A DNA stretch of 64,000 nucleotides from Nostoc sp. B(2019) (lineage in GTDB: Bacteria > Cyanobacteriota > Cyanobacteriia > Cyanobacteriales > Nostocaceae), in NCBI RefSeq assembly GCF_010091925.1, contig NZ_WVID01000001.1, positions 124,001 through 188,000 on the forward strand, in the 5' to 3' direction. Positions 8,675 to 16,830 of the stretch are shown here, one piece after another (within the stretch, counting starts at the first letter, position 1; each line of letters starts with the position of its first letter). Made by a program: the position numbers and the translations under genes. Below the pieces are notes generated by a model that was given only the letters and a program-made list of their open reading frames with translations, was not told where the DNA came from and ran no database searches.

Positions 8675-9121
8675 TTATTCAAAAACATACTTTTGAGCCA
8701 CTTTCCAATAACGTGAGAACCGCTTTAAGTCGATGTAGCCGTCGTACTCAAAAAGTGGTTCTACCTCTAATACTTCTACGGCTAAAGAAGGCGCAATTTC
8801 ATTGCAGATATCATTAAATCGGGGACTGGGACTTGTTGCTGTCACAACTAAGTTGGCATTATGTTCTTTAGCAAAGGCTAAAATTTCTTGCGCCACATCG
8901 CCACGACGGATAATAACAGGTAACTCTAGCAAGCATTCATAGATAAACGTGAGGCGTTTAAGGCTCAGTTGCCATTCTTCTATCAAAGCATCATCCCAAA
9001 CCCAAATGGCTGGGGCATCGGGGTATTTTTGTAATGCGGGGTTGTGTGGACTTAAGCAGTCTCCATGTACCCAAACAATTGGTTTACTCATTAGATTTTG
9101 GATTAGTCTCTGAGGTTGCAT
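8675..9121 (-). CDS. Photolyase N-terminal-like (antenna) domain protein
   Basis: A stand-alone alpha/beta domain resembling the N-terminal domain of DNA photolyases and cryptochromes. It has a WVHGDCLSPHNPAL strand-loop (compare the R-L-x-D-N-P-A-L motif of the family), a PAIWVWDD strand, and LPVIIRRGDVAQEILAFAKEH, the usual segment that places the partner or antenna pocket. The FAD-binding half is encoded separately just upstream (9561-10403, same strand), so the two probably form a split photolyase-like protein. The two genes are now separated by a decayed toxin-antitoxin locus on the opposite strand. Starts at 9139, 9121 or 9091 are all possible; none has a strong ribosome site. Confidence 0.75.
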   Translation of the reverse strand: MQPQRLIQNLMSKPIVWVHGDCLSPHNPALQKYPDAPAIWVWDDALIEEWQLSLKRLTFIYECLLELPVIIRRGDVAQEILAFAKEHNANLVVTATSPSPRFNDICNEIAPSLAVEVLEVEPLFEYDGYIDLKRFSRYWKVAQKYVFE

Positions 9122-9183
9122 TGGATTATATAGCAGCATAATGCAATGTTATATTATGCAAGATAATAGGAGGTGGCGAGACG

Positions 9184-9426
9184 ATGAGCAAAGAAAACAT
9201 CACTTTTCTGATAGATAGTGATCACAAGCTTGCACTAGATGCGATCGCATCTGGGATGAACCGCGATCGCAGCTACGTCCTCAATGAAGCTGTAGCCGCT
9301 TATTGAGAGATGTACCATTGGCAAATTGAGGAGATCAAAAGGGGAATTGCAGAGGCGGATGCAGGAGACTTTGCTAGTGATGAGGAAGTAAAGGCGACTT
9401 TTGCAAAGCTTACCAATGCAGATTAA
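9184..9426 (+). pseudogene. RHH antitoxin (ParD-like) with an in-frame nonsense codon
   Basis: A strong Shine-Dalgarno AGGAGGTGG (9168-9176) precedes ATG 9184. The frame encodes a ribbon-helix-helix antitoxin (MSKENITFLIDSDHK...RDRSYVLNEAVAAY). TGA at 9304-9306 stops it after 40 codons. The same frame then continues with a perfect antitoxin tail (EMYHWQIEEIKRGIAEADAG...) to TAA 9424-9426. A single T-to-G change from TTA would restore the gene, so the break is recent. The first 40 residues still contain the DNA-binding fold and could be made as a short repressor. Confidence 0.8.
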
Positions 9427-9613
9427 GTGGCTGCGTCGTGCGATCCGTAATTTGGAACAAGCGCATAAGCATATACTGAAAGATAATCCAGAAGCAGCAC
9501 AGGAAGTTATTTTTAAAATTAATTGTAATTACGAAGTACGAATTATTTTGACTTGGTATTTTACCTTTTACCTTTTTTTCCACGTTGCCAACTTTGGCTG
9601 TTGGGTTGTTTAG
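9416..9613 (+). pseudogene. ParE/RelE-like toxin, truncated
   Basis: Starts at ATG 9416 inside the antitoxin tail (11-base overlap), as in intact parDE operons. The first 35 codons match the ParE N-terminus (MQIKWLRRAIRNLEQAHKHI, then NPEAAQEVIFKI). The homology then stops near 9520, and the frame runs into sequence overlapping the 3' end of the photolyase-like gene. The catalytic C-terminal half is gone, so the toxin is dead, which explains why its antitoxin could be lost too. Confidence 0.75.
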
Positions 9614-10403
9614 AAAATTCACCATTAGGAAAAAGTCGCTGCTCTAATTCTTCATAGCTACCTTCAAAGTCACAATGACCGTAAAGAGGACACTGGCGGC
9701 AATAAACGCCTTTGCTGTAACGTTCTAAGTTCTCGCGGTTGAAAAAATACGGTTTTTGACTAAAGGTACTGGCAACCCACTGCCATGACATATTATTGCT
9801 AGCTGGATCACCATCTAAAAGGTGTTCGAGAAACCACTTGGCTCCTGCTTGCCAACGAATGCGCCGCCAATGGATCATGTAAGCCGCTAGCCACATCCGC
9901 TTATGGTTATGTAAGTAACCAGTTTCTTGCAAGTCACGGCTAAAGCTATCGATGCAAACTAACCCTGTAGTACTTTCTTTGATGTCTTGTGGTAAATCTG
10001 CTGCGTAATCTGTTGCAGCGTAACCAGTTTTGTATTCCTCTTGGTCTTGCCAAATTTCATTACCTAGCTTGACATATAATCTTTGCCAGTAGTCGCGCCA
10101 GCCCAATTCGTTAATCAGTTTAGTAGCATCATCTGGATGCTGTACATGCTCAAGTACATAATCCCGAATTTCTCGCAAGCTTAAAACTCCATAGCGAATA
10201 TAAGGCGAAAGTCGCGTCACCGCACCTGTTAATAAGTTTCTTGTTTTACCATAGTTTGCTGGGTCTACTTGTTGCAGTGCTTGCTCAGCAGCTTGGCGTC
10301 CGCCCACAGTTTCGCTGATATGGTCATCGCGTTCTGCTGCATCTGGGAATTCTTGACGGAGATAGGCTATTAACTCATTACGATTAGCAAATTTACGTAG
10401 CAT
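9561..10403 (-). CDS. FAD-binding (photolyase/cryptochrome C-terminal) domain protein
   Basis: Corresponds to the helical FAD-binding domain of photolyases without the N-terminal antenna domain. Visible family signatures are the SPYIRYGVLSLREI segment, ELGWRDYWQRLY, YLHNHKRMWLAAYMIHW, the flavin pocket around HLLDGDPASNNMSWQW and a final FSQKPYFFN. After it comes YCRQCPLYGHC, a close group of three cysteines that ordinary class I photolyases do not have and that could bind metal or an Fe-S cluster. ATG at 10403 (MLRKFANRNEL) is preferred over the longer frame to 10448. The matching N-terminal-like domain is the next same-strand gene (8675-9121), suggesting a two-subunit blue-light or repair protein. 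Confidence 0.85.
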   Translation of the reverse strand: MLRKFANRNELIAYLRQEFPDAAERDDHISETVGGRQAAEQALQQVDPANYGKTRNLLTGAVTRLSPYIRYGVLSLREIRDYVLEHVQHPDDATKLINELGWRDYWQRLYVKLGNEIWQDQEEYKTGYAATDYAADLPQDIKESTTGLVCIDSFSRDLQETGYLHNHKRMWLAAYMIHWRRIRWQAGAKWFLEHLLDGDPASNNMSWQWVASTFSQKPYFFNRENLERYSKGVYCRQCPLYGHCDFEGSYEELEQRLFPNGEFSKQPNSQSWQRGKKGKR

Positions 10404-10589
10404 ATTTTGTGATTTGTTACTTAAATTTTTATAGGACAACAGCAGCAAGTTAAATAGTTATGATCGCTAATTATATAGAAGCGTAGGCTTGGAGTGTCTG
10501 CACTTCACTAAGGCACACAATTCTACTGGGGTTCCTTTGCGGTTTGATTATTCAGCTGACATTTATTACCATTGCAACAGGAGCAAATT

Positions 10590-12515
10590 ATGGTGTTCCA
10601 TGTAAATACTACTGAGCAACAAGGTCATTATCGCTACGATCCAACGGGTTTGGATCAGAAGGGGCCTGCACGGATTTTTCCCTATGCTGGGGAAGATGGC
10701 GTGTTGCGCTATGTTTTGACAAAACTGCGTAAAAATCAATTAAATCAGGGACAGCTATCGCAACCCTGGAGTCTGCTATTAACAGAGTTGGAAAAGGCAA
10801 TCGAGTCTTTAGATGAAAACTGGTTGCGAATTTCTATTTTGCTGGTAGATTTAGAGATTTTTCAATCAGGATGGTTTAATTTCAATCTGCCGCCGAACGA
10901 ACAGTTTAACGCCAGTTTTGTTCGGGAACGGCGGACAATGGGACAAAGACTGATGGCGGCGACTAAAGCAGCTGAGGCAGTAGATACGCAGAGTTATATT
11001 TCTGTTACGGCTAAGAATGAGCAGCAGCGATCGCAATTTTTTCAAGCTCTAGAAAAAAGCGGACGACCATACCCAGTAGCTAACCACATTTATAAACGAG
11101 ATGGAGGTTTGCGCGATCGCGAATTTGCTCGTCAACGCTTGGCTGGGCAAAACCCAAATGTGATCCGTCGAGTTCAATCAGCGGAACAACCAATTTTGCA
11201 AACTTGGGCAACTCAGCCTTACCAATTGGCAGATGGTAGGACAATCGACCTAATACAGTCAGCAGTCGAAAATCGTTTATTTGTTGCCGACTATCCTTTA
11301 TTACAAGACCTGAAAGTTACAGATTTGCAGTTAGGACGCTATGTAGGGAGTCCTGTGGCGCTGTTTTACCACTCTGAGCAAGGGTTAGAACCAGTACTAA
11401 TCCAGGTGGAAAAAGGTAAAGTTGTGACTCCTGCAATCAGCGGTGGGAATGTAGACGACTGGACGCGGGCAAAACTCTACGTGCAAACAGCCGATGTCAC
11501 ATATCACGAACTGCTTACCCACCTTTGCTACACCCATCTAGCAATGGAAGCGTTTGCGATCGCTACTCCCCGACAGTTACCTAGTAACCATCCGCTCTAT
11601 CGGCTACTGTATCCCCATTTTCAGTTTCTACTAGCAATTAATACGCGGGGTAATACAGTCTTGCTCGGCGAGGAAGGCGCTATCGGCAAGTTGATGGCTC
11701 CCACCAGAGAGGCTTCTTTGGGGTTGATTAACCGGGCTTATCGCCAACGCTCTTTCGCGGAATACTCCCTGTTAAACGACATCAAACGCCGAGGAATCGA
11801 ACCTGAATTTATCTCAGAATTCCCTTACCGAGATGATGCCTTATTGTTGTGGGAAGCGATCGCTAACTACACATCTCGCTATTTACAACGTTATTATCCA
11901 AGCGACCAGGCAGTACAGCAAGACCCTTATCTAAGAGCCTGGGCGGCAGAATTAGGAGCACCCTTAGACTCGCGTCCTAAATCAGAGTTTCCCCAAGCAC
12001 CAGACTGGCTACCTAAAGAATGGGTAATTGCTGCTGGACTCGAACCCCAAGAATTACCTTCCTATCCCCGGATGCCTGGGTTTAGTGAAATCACCAGTCT
12101 GCAACAACTCATAGACATTGCTACTTTAATTATCTTTACCTGCGGCCCTCAGCACGCAGCAGTAAACTTCAGCCAATTTGATTATGTTACCTATGTACCC
12201 AACGCCCCTTTAGCACTTTACAGCCGACCAGACGCACCAGCCACTCTCGAAGAATTGCTACCCTCAACAAAGCAAGATTTGGGACAGATGCAGTTAACTT
12301 TTTCTCTAAGTGGGATTTATTGGGGACAACTAGGTAGTTCCGAGCTAATTCAGTTTGTCGATCAAGGCGATCGCCAGATCCTCAAACAGTTCCAAAATGA
12401 ATTAGTGGAAATTGAAAGCAAAATCAAAGCACGTAATCAGCTACGTGTAGCAGATACCGGGATTGAGTATCCATATCTTCTACCCTCTCGCATCCCCAAC
12501 AGTATTAATATTTGA
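10590..12515 (+). CDS. Lipoxygenase
   Basis: Non-heme iron dioxygenase that inserts O2 into polyunsaturated fatty acids to make hydroperoxides, the first step to oxylipins. Using ATG 10590 (ribosome site CAGGAG at 10578-10583) the protein has 641 aa. The metal site is complete: H306/H311/H316 in YHELLTHLCYTHLAMEAF (iron ligands by analogy H311 and H316), H522 and N526 in GPQHAAVNF, and the C-terminal isoleucine of the NSINI end. The IATPRQLPSNHPLYRLLYPH segment is conserved with plant enzymes. The plant-type PLAT beta-barrel is missing, leaving about 130 residues before the catalytic domain, as in other bacterial single-domain forms. Regiospecificity cannot be read reliably. Monocistronic, with its own terminator. 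Confidence 0.95.
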   Translation: MVFHVNTTEQQGHYRYDPTGLDQKGPARIFPYAGEDGVLRYVLTKLRKNQLNQGQLSQPWSLLLTELEKAIESLDENWLRISILLVDLEIFQSGWFNFNLPPNEQFNASFVRERRTMGQRLMAATKAAEAVDTQSYISVTAKNEQQRSQFFQALEKSGRPYPVANHIYKRDGGLRDREFARQRLAGQNPNVIRRVQSAEQPILQTWATQPYQLADGRTIDLIQSAVENRLFVADYPLLQDLKVTDLQLGRYVGSPVALFYHSEQGLEPVLIQVEKGKVVTPAISGGNVDDWTRAKLYVQTADVTYHELLTHLCYTHLAMEAFAIATPRQLPSNHPLYRLLYPHFQFLLAINTRGNTVLLGEEGAIGKLMAPTREASLGLINRAYRQRSFAEYSLLNDIKRRGIEPEFISEFPYRDDALLLWEAIANYTSRYLQRYYPSDQAVQQDPYLRAWAAELGAPLDSRPKSEFPQAPDWLPKEWVIAAGLEPQELPSYPRMPGFSEITSLQQLIDIATLIIFTCGPQHAAVNFSQFDYVTYVPNAPLALYSRPDAPATLEELLPSTKQDLGQMQLTFSLSGIYWGQLGSSELIQFVDQGDRQILKQFQNELVEIESKIKARNQLRVADTGIEYPYLLPSRIPNSINI

Positions 12516-12559
12516 TCAGCGATCGCAGATTTAGAAATATCACGAATCTAAAAATCAAG

Positions 12560-12580
12560 CCTGCTATGAGCAGGTTTTTT
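12560..12580 (+). terminator. Rho-independent terminator after lipoxygenase gene
   Basis: Stem CCTGC (12560-12564) and GCAGG (12570-12574), loop TATGA, directly followed by six T residues. Located 45 bp after the lipoxygenase stop. Confidence 0.75.
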
Positions 12581-12642
12581 CGTGACTCTAATAAATTTAA
12601 GTGCGATCGCCTAATCTATGTAAAATTTGAAAGCGATGTCTA

Positions 12643-12686
12643 ATATCAAGTTCGCTTAATTATAAGTAATTAAGCGAACTTGATAT
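12643..12686. repeat. Perfect 20-bp inverted repeat (ATATCAAGTTCGC family)
   Basis: Left arm 12643-12662 begins ATATCAAGTTCGC and right arm 12667-12686 ends GCGAACTTGATAT; arms are perfect, loop TAAG. A half-copy sharing TATAAGTA and GCGAACTTGATAT is at 16701-16726 next to a broken SDR gene, suggesting a small mobile or recombinogenic element. Confidence 0.7.
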
Positions 12687-12839
12687 CACTCATCTATATA
12701 TGGTAAGTCAGTCTTGACTTACCGATGGCGATCGCTTTGGCTAACCGCGATCGCTCTGGCGCTATGCCCCTTTGGGCGGCTCCCTAACGATGAGCGCGAG
12801 AACGCCATCACACAACTTGCAGGAGTGATCAAATTCCCG

Positions 12840-13580
12840 TCAAGAAGTCAGGGTTAATTCTTCCCGCTTGGTAGAGTTGACCATTTTCATTAAGTGCCCA
12901 TTAAGATAACTTTGGGCCGAGATGTATAAACTCTCCCAAATCTCTTGATTGCGGCATATTTTTGCACCGATTGTATTCCCGGCTGTTTTCTCTGAGATTA
13001 AATATTTGCGGAAATTATGACTCCAGATGTGTTGTAGGAAATCTTCGGCGAATTCCTTGAACGGCAGAACCCAATTGTAGTCTTTGTCTAGGAATACCCG
13101 ATACGCGGCAACTATCGGAGCGCTAGTTCTGCTGGCACTCCAAACCCGAAGGAATATTTACTGTCTGGTAGCAGGGTAGTTTTTCTAGTATCAATTGAGG
13201 CTAAGTCATTCACACCCTTTCTTCTGGGATTGGTGATACGTGATTGGATAATTTCATAGAACCTCTGTTCTACCCATAGCCCTTGTGGCAGCAACGGTAG
13301 AAGAGTTGTGAACCTTTCCTTTCTTTGTCTGTGATCTGACTTGGGGTGTTACTAACTGGTGGGTGTTTGGTTCTTGTTCTACGGATAGAGATCGCTGCTG
13401 CTGTTTTTGATTCCTTCTAATAGCCGCAGAAACAGACCCCGTTCTTAATTGGAGTATGTGCTGAGTCAGCTCGGATTGAGTTAGTAAATGCAATATGGCT
13501 GGAGTACAACAAGGACAAAACAATGGTTCAAGGGGAAACATGACTATTACTGTCTCAGATTTGTATATTGAGTTAGGCAT
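12840..13580 (-). pseudogene. Degraded gene with several frameshifts, function unknown
   Basis: Three minus-strand open frames line up in order. 13580-13254 contains CPCCTPAILHLL. 13294-13112 contains WVEQRFYEIIQSRI. A third frame runs from about 13110 down to TGA 12842-12840 and contains VFLDKDYNWVLPFKEF and WESLYISAQSYL. Each hands over to the next by a frame change within a few tens of bases: one near 13254-13294, one near 13105-13115 where TAG ends the middle frame. Read together they would give a protein of about 240 aa with a Cys pair near its start. I do not recognise the family. Whether these are real frameshifts or sequencing errors cannot be told here. Confidence 0.5.
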
Positions 13581-13779
13581 TCATGGTGCACTAACGACAT
13601 CAGTATGTGTGACGAACTAATTCAGGGGACTCTTGTCAATCTTCTCGTTTTTCATGATGAGTTTAAAAGCTAAAACCCTACTATTCAACCGAATGGATAG
13701 CCAAAGTGTCGCAAATCTCATTGATCCATTGTGCTCCGGAATGGCACAAGCTATTCTCATCAGAGAAAATCTCCAAACA

Positions 13780-14403
13780 TTAGAAAAACTCACTCCTGGT
13801 GCTATCGTTGGTGTTACAAGCGCTATTACAGGTGTTATTAGTACCATTCAATTCAGAGGTAGTAGTTGCACCGACTGCCATTACTTGAGACCATTCACTG
13901 ACGCGGTTGTTATCTAAGACGGCTCGCACTCGATAACCAAGCTGAATTTTATGCATTAACAAGATTAAATCACGGTTGAGTAATCCTTGTGATTTTTGGT
14001 TTTCATTAGATGCAGCTTGTATACGAAAGCAGCGATCGCTTTGTCGTTTCAACTTGGGAGACTTGCCTTCCATAAGCACCGTTTGCAGTTCGTATGCTTT
14101 AGCTTCAGGATATGCTTCCCAGCAAAGTTGCCAGAAAGTCGACCAGCGAATTAACTGGGCTGGTAATTCCTCAACTTGATCCGACAATGTAGACACAAGT
14201 CCGGTGACTGAAGGTTGTACCACTTGAGGCTGACTGGAGGTGATATCAGTAGTTACAGGGTTTATAAATCCTGGTTGCCCAACCTTCTGTGCAGCTATAG
14301 ATGAACCATCATCAACAATTAGTATCAGCCCGAATATCAAAGTTAACGGCAGCATCAATCGTAGGCATTGTAATTGCACTAACGACAAGATTTTCAGATT
14401 CAT
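13780..14403 (-). CDS. Exported protein of unknown function, 207 aa
   Basis: Starts at ATG 14403 with a hydrophobic export signal (LMLPLTLIFGLILIV, then SSIAAQ). The mature part has a disordered Gln/Pro/Thr-rich linker and a domain from about residue 85. That domain contains WSTFWQLCWEAYPEAKAYEL, a Cys-containing strand RCFRIQAA, and a closing YRVRAVLDNNRVSEWSQVMAVG, which reads like a fibronectin type III or Ig-like beta-sandwich (inference). It is the third of three consecutive minus-strand genes for exported proteins (16223, 15829, 14403), spaced 128-167 bp, possibly transcribed together. Function unknown. Confidence 0.7.
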   Translation of the reverse strand: MNLKILSLVQLQCLRLMLPLTLIFGLILIVDDGSSIAAQKVGQPGFINPVTTDITSSQPQVVQPSVTGLVSTLSDQVEELPAQLIRWSTFWQLCWEAYPEAKAYELQTVLMEGKSPKLKRQSDRCFRIQAASNENQKSQGLLNRDLILLMHKIQLGYRVRAVLDNNRVSEWSQVMAVGATTTSELNGTNNTCNSACNTNDSTRSEFF

Positions 14404-14530
14404 AATTATGCAAAAGTTAATTGCTTAGGCACAAGCTAAGAAAAAAGATACCAGCCGTCATAAAAGAGATCCACGCTACACAACGAGCAGCTAAGAACAC
14501 GGCTGGTATAGGAGTGAAAGCGGTCTCCTC

Positions 14531-15829
14531 TTACCACTCCACAGGTAGAATGATGCTGCCGTTGTCGGCATAGATTGTTCGAGAACGGATCTCTGTTCTG
14601 GGAGCTAATGTAGAATTGAAGACTGCGCTTCTTTGCCCAATTGCTGATCTGTTGCCAATGCTGGCGCGGAATATAACAGAGTTCGGCCCTAGCCCTACAG
14701 CATCACCTATGCTACTTTCAGGGCCATTAGCAACACCATTGACAACCTGCCTACCGCCATGAACTAGAGCGCGAGGCCCATAACCAATACCATTACCAAG
14801 AGTCAAACTAGTGGTTTCTAATGCGTGAAAGACAACATCGTTTGCCATCCCAGCAATTTGTCCAACATTAAAAGGTTCACCCTCATCAGCACGCAGCGAA
14901 ATTCTATTAGCTAGTTTGTTGTTGAGTGTTGCTAAAGAATCTTGGAAAGTAAGATTACCAATAATGCGGTTACGATAGTTCGGATCACGAGTTGGACTTC
15001 CACCTATCTGCGGCAGACCTCCAGAATTAAAGAAGGTGACGGGAGCATAATTAATTCCTGTGACGTTTGTCAAATCTGCTCTAGCTAATTCTGTGTAACC
15101 TTTGGCAAATGCATCATTGACTTCAATGATGCCTTCCATTAATGCAACGTCTGCTTGTGTCAGGTTGACTACTTTCCCCAAACTGCCGCTAGTAGCTTGT
15201 AGATTAGTTGTGACGTTTCTACCGGGCAAAATAACTTTACCAGCGGGTAAGGTAACACCAGGACCAACTCGTGCGAGAAAGTTGACTACTGTGTTTCTTT
15301 CTATAGTTGCACCATCTATTTCACAGTTGAAAGCGAGAAAAGTCTCTGGAACAGTGTTGCTAAACTGAGTATTGGTAACTGGGTCGGTAAAAGGCCCTGT
15401 GGAACCTTGAGTACCAATTTTAGCTGCACCTTTGACAATGGCCATGTGTGCCATAATGACACGCTCGCCAATCTCCACTCCCGTCCCTGAAGCTGTGATT
15501 TTCACTTGGTCTTGGGCATTAGAATCTGCTGCAATACTAATAGGAGCATTAGTAGCATCTAACTGGGCAAATGGTGCAACATAGACTTTTTCACCCAAGG
15601 TAATATTTGTGGGATTGGTGATTGTTGCTGTTGGGTCAACAAAACTAGCTGACTCGGAAGGTGCAGTACTTGGGCATATAGGTAGGTTTCCCACAGTTGG
15701 ATTACACGTTCCTCCAGCAGCTACTGCGGGTTGTATATATATCTGTGTGCTGATGGCAAACGTTAGGATAGTTGCAGTTAAAGCACTAAAAATTGTGCGA
15801 GGTTTGAACATGGAAAGAAAAGTCCTCAC
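14531..15829 (-). CDS. Exported left-handed beta-helix protein, gamma-carbonic-anhydrase-like
   Basis: A signal peptide (SALTATILTFAISTQIYIQPAVAAG, cleavage near residue 38) precedes a long run of hexapeptide-type repeats: ITLGEKVYVAPFAQLDA, VEIGERVIMAHMAIVKGAAKIG, NTVVNFLARVGPGVTL, and again SIGDAVGLGPNSVIFRASIGNRSAIGQRSAVFNSTLAP at the C-terminus. This is the left-handed beta-helix fold of gamma-class carbonic anhydrases and acyltransferases. Candidate zinc histidines are in IMAHMA, VVFHALET and LVHGGRQ, but their spacing does not clearly match the archaeal Cam triad, so carbonic anhydrase activity is only a possibility. The middle 200-300 region is an insertion with mixed helix. At 432 aa it is about twice the size of Cam. 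Located between two other exported-protein genes. Confidence 0.8.
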   Translation of the reverse strand: MRTFLSMFKPRTIFSALTATILTFAISTQIYIQPAVAAGGTCNPTVGNLPICPSTAPSESASFVDPTATITNPTNITLGEKVYVAPFAQLDATNAPISIAADSNAQDQVKITASGTGVEIGERVIMAHMAIVKGAAKIGTQGSTGPFTDPVTNTQFSNTVPETFLAFNCEIDGATIERNTVVNFLARVGPGVTLPAGKVILPGRNVTTNLQATSGSLGKVVNLTQADVALMEGIIEVNDAFAKGYTELARADLTNVTGINYAPVTFFNSGGLPQIGGSPTRDPNYRNRIIGNLTFQDSLATLNNKLANRISLRADEGEPFNVGQIAGMANDVVFHALETTSLTLGNGIGYGPRALVHGGRQVVNGVANGPESSIGDAVGLGPNSVIFRASIGNRSAIGQRSAVFNSTLAPRTEIRSRTIYADNGSIILPVEW

Positions 15830-15995
15830 GGGTTATGGAATATTTGGCTATGGGATAATCTGCGTTAATGAATGAGAAATTTATTCAGGCGATGTCTGGC
15901 AACAAAACGCAGAGCGTCTACGCAGGCTGAGAAATTACCAAAAATTACACTGCAACAGCTTCTATTGAGACTCCTTTTAGGTATGAGACCAAGAA

Positions 15996-16223
15996 TTAAC
16001 CGCCCCAAAAACCTGCCAAATTGAAGAATATTTGTAAGACAACTGATAATAAAAAGCCTAAAAGCGGCACTGAAATTGTTGTTGTTGCTCCAGCAACCGC
16101 ATCATTGTAGACAGTCTCCCAAGCATCTGGCCCAGTTGTGGACTGTCCATACACTTTAGTACTCACAGCTAACGTTAAGCTAAGTACACTTAAACCAGCT
16201 AGTATTACGCGACGTTTCAACAT
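15996..16223 (-). CDS. Small exported/membrane peptide, 75 aa
   Basis: Begins MLKRRVILAGLSVLSLTLAVS with a classic signal peptide ending near VYGQS. The mature part is only about 48 residues. It ends in a hydrophobic segment (ISVPLLGFLLSVVLQIFFNLAGFWGG) that could anchor it in a membrane, leaving a short acidic stretch (DAWETVYNDAVAG). No family recognised. First of three same-strand genes for exported proteins. A 13-bp inverted repeat (16266-16309) lies just upstream and could be an operator or leader hairpin. A short protein, but the clear signal peptide and context support it. Confidence 0.65.
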   Translation of the reverse strand: MLKRRVILAGLSVLSLTLAVSTKVYGQSTTGPDAWETVYNDAVAGATTTISVPLLGFLLSVVLQIFFNLAGFWGG

Positions 16224-16265
16224 TATTCCTTGTTACCTAATAGTTCGCCAAGTTTATTGGGTAAT

Positions 16266-16309
16266 GTAAACCGAAAAGGTGCAGGACATGCTTAAACTTT
16301 TCGGTTTAC
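16266..16309 (-). promoter_or_regulatory. Inverted repeat upstream of the exported-protein cluster
   Basis: Perfect 13-bp arms, GTAAACCGAAAAG (16266-16278) and CTTTTCGGTTTAC (16297-16309), with an 18-base spacer, 43 bp upstream of ATG 16223. It is placed to act as a 5'-leader hairpin or a dimeric repressor site for the exported-protein genes; which one is unknown. Confidence 0.45.
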
Positions 16310-16584
16310 CTGACCTAATAACTTTCAAATTTGATTTAATGAAGTACAAATTGCTACATCTAGCAATTAACAGTTTATTGTAATCTTATTTGCTGTTTAA
16401 CACTAGAGTTTTAGGTATTGAAAAAATTGATGGAAATAATAAAAATAATATTAAATTTATAATGGTAAGCTGTATTGGAAGGAGAATAATTTACTAAGAA
16501 AAGTCATCTATCTTAAGGAATAAGATTAGATTAATTGCTGCTACTAAAAGATAATCAGTATTTGCAGTTATTGGAATGACTTAG

Positions 16585-16695
16585 ACAGCAGCCAAAGACT
16601 TAGCCTCTTACGGCATCCGGGTAAATGCACTGTCTCCTGCGCTGATCGGCCCTGGTTTGATGTGGACGCGGCAAACACAATTGCAAGCAGCAGTC
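16585..16695 (+). pseudogene. Short-chain dehydrogenase/reductase remnant
   Basis: A 37-codon frame encodes an SDR C-terminal-half motif, TAAKDLASYGIRVNALSPA followed by LIGPGLMWTRQTQLQAA. This matches the conserved region after the SDR Tyr-x-x-x-Lys helix where IRVN-x-x-x-PG is typical. It begins right after TAG and ends at the half inverted repeat at 16701, so both flanks are lost. Confidence 0.75.
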
Positions 16696-16700
16696 CTTAT

Positions 16701-16726
16701 TATAAGTATTCATGCGAACTTGATAT
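16701..16726. repeat. Half copy of the ATATCAAGTTCGC inverted repeat
   Basis: TATAAGTA and then GCGAACTTGATAT (16714-16726) match the loop and right arm of the 12643-12686 element; the left arm is missing. It abuts the SDR remnant. Confidence 0.6.
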
Positions 16727-16765
16727 AATACCAATTAAAAAAAAAGAATGTGACAGATAGACCAT

Positions 16766-16794
16766 GTAGAGACGTTGCAATGCAACGTCTCTAC
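16766..16794. repeat. GTAGAGACGTTGCA palindrome
   Basis: Arms GTAGAGACGTTGCA (16766-16779) and TGCAACGTCTCTAC (16781-16794), 37 bp before the peroxiredoxin start. Same family as 3705-3752, 34135-34163, 38176-38204 and 38496-38524. It lies in the likely 5' untranslated region of that gene. Confidence 0.85.
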
Positions 16795-16830
16795 CTCTAC
16801 TACGCCTACGTAATCTTTCAAACTCCTATC

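Noticed and set aside
13617-13917. Open frames on both strands around the 3' end of the 207-aa exported protein gene
   Set aside because: They overlap the more convincing gene 13780-14403 and show no family motif or ribosome site.
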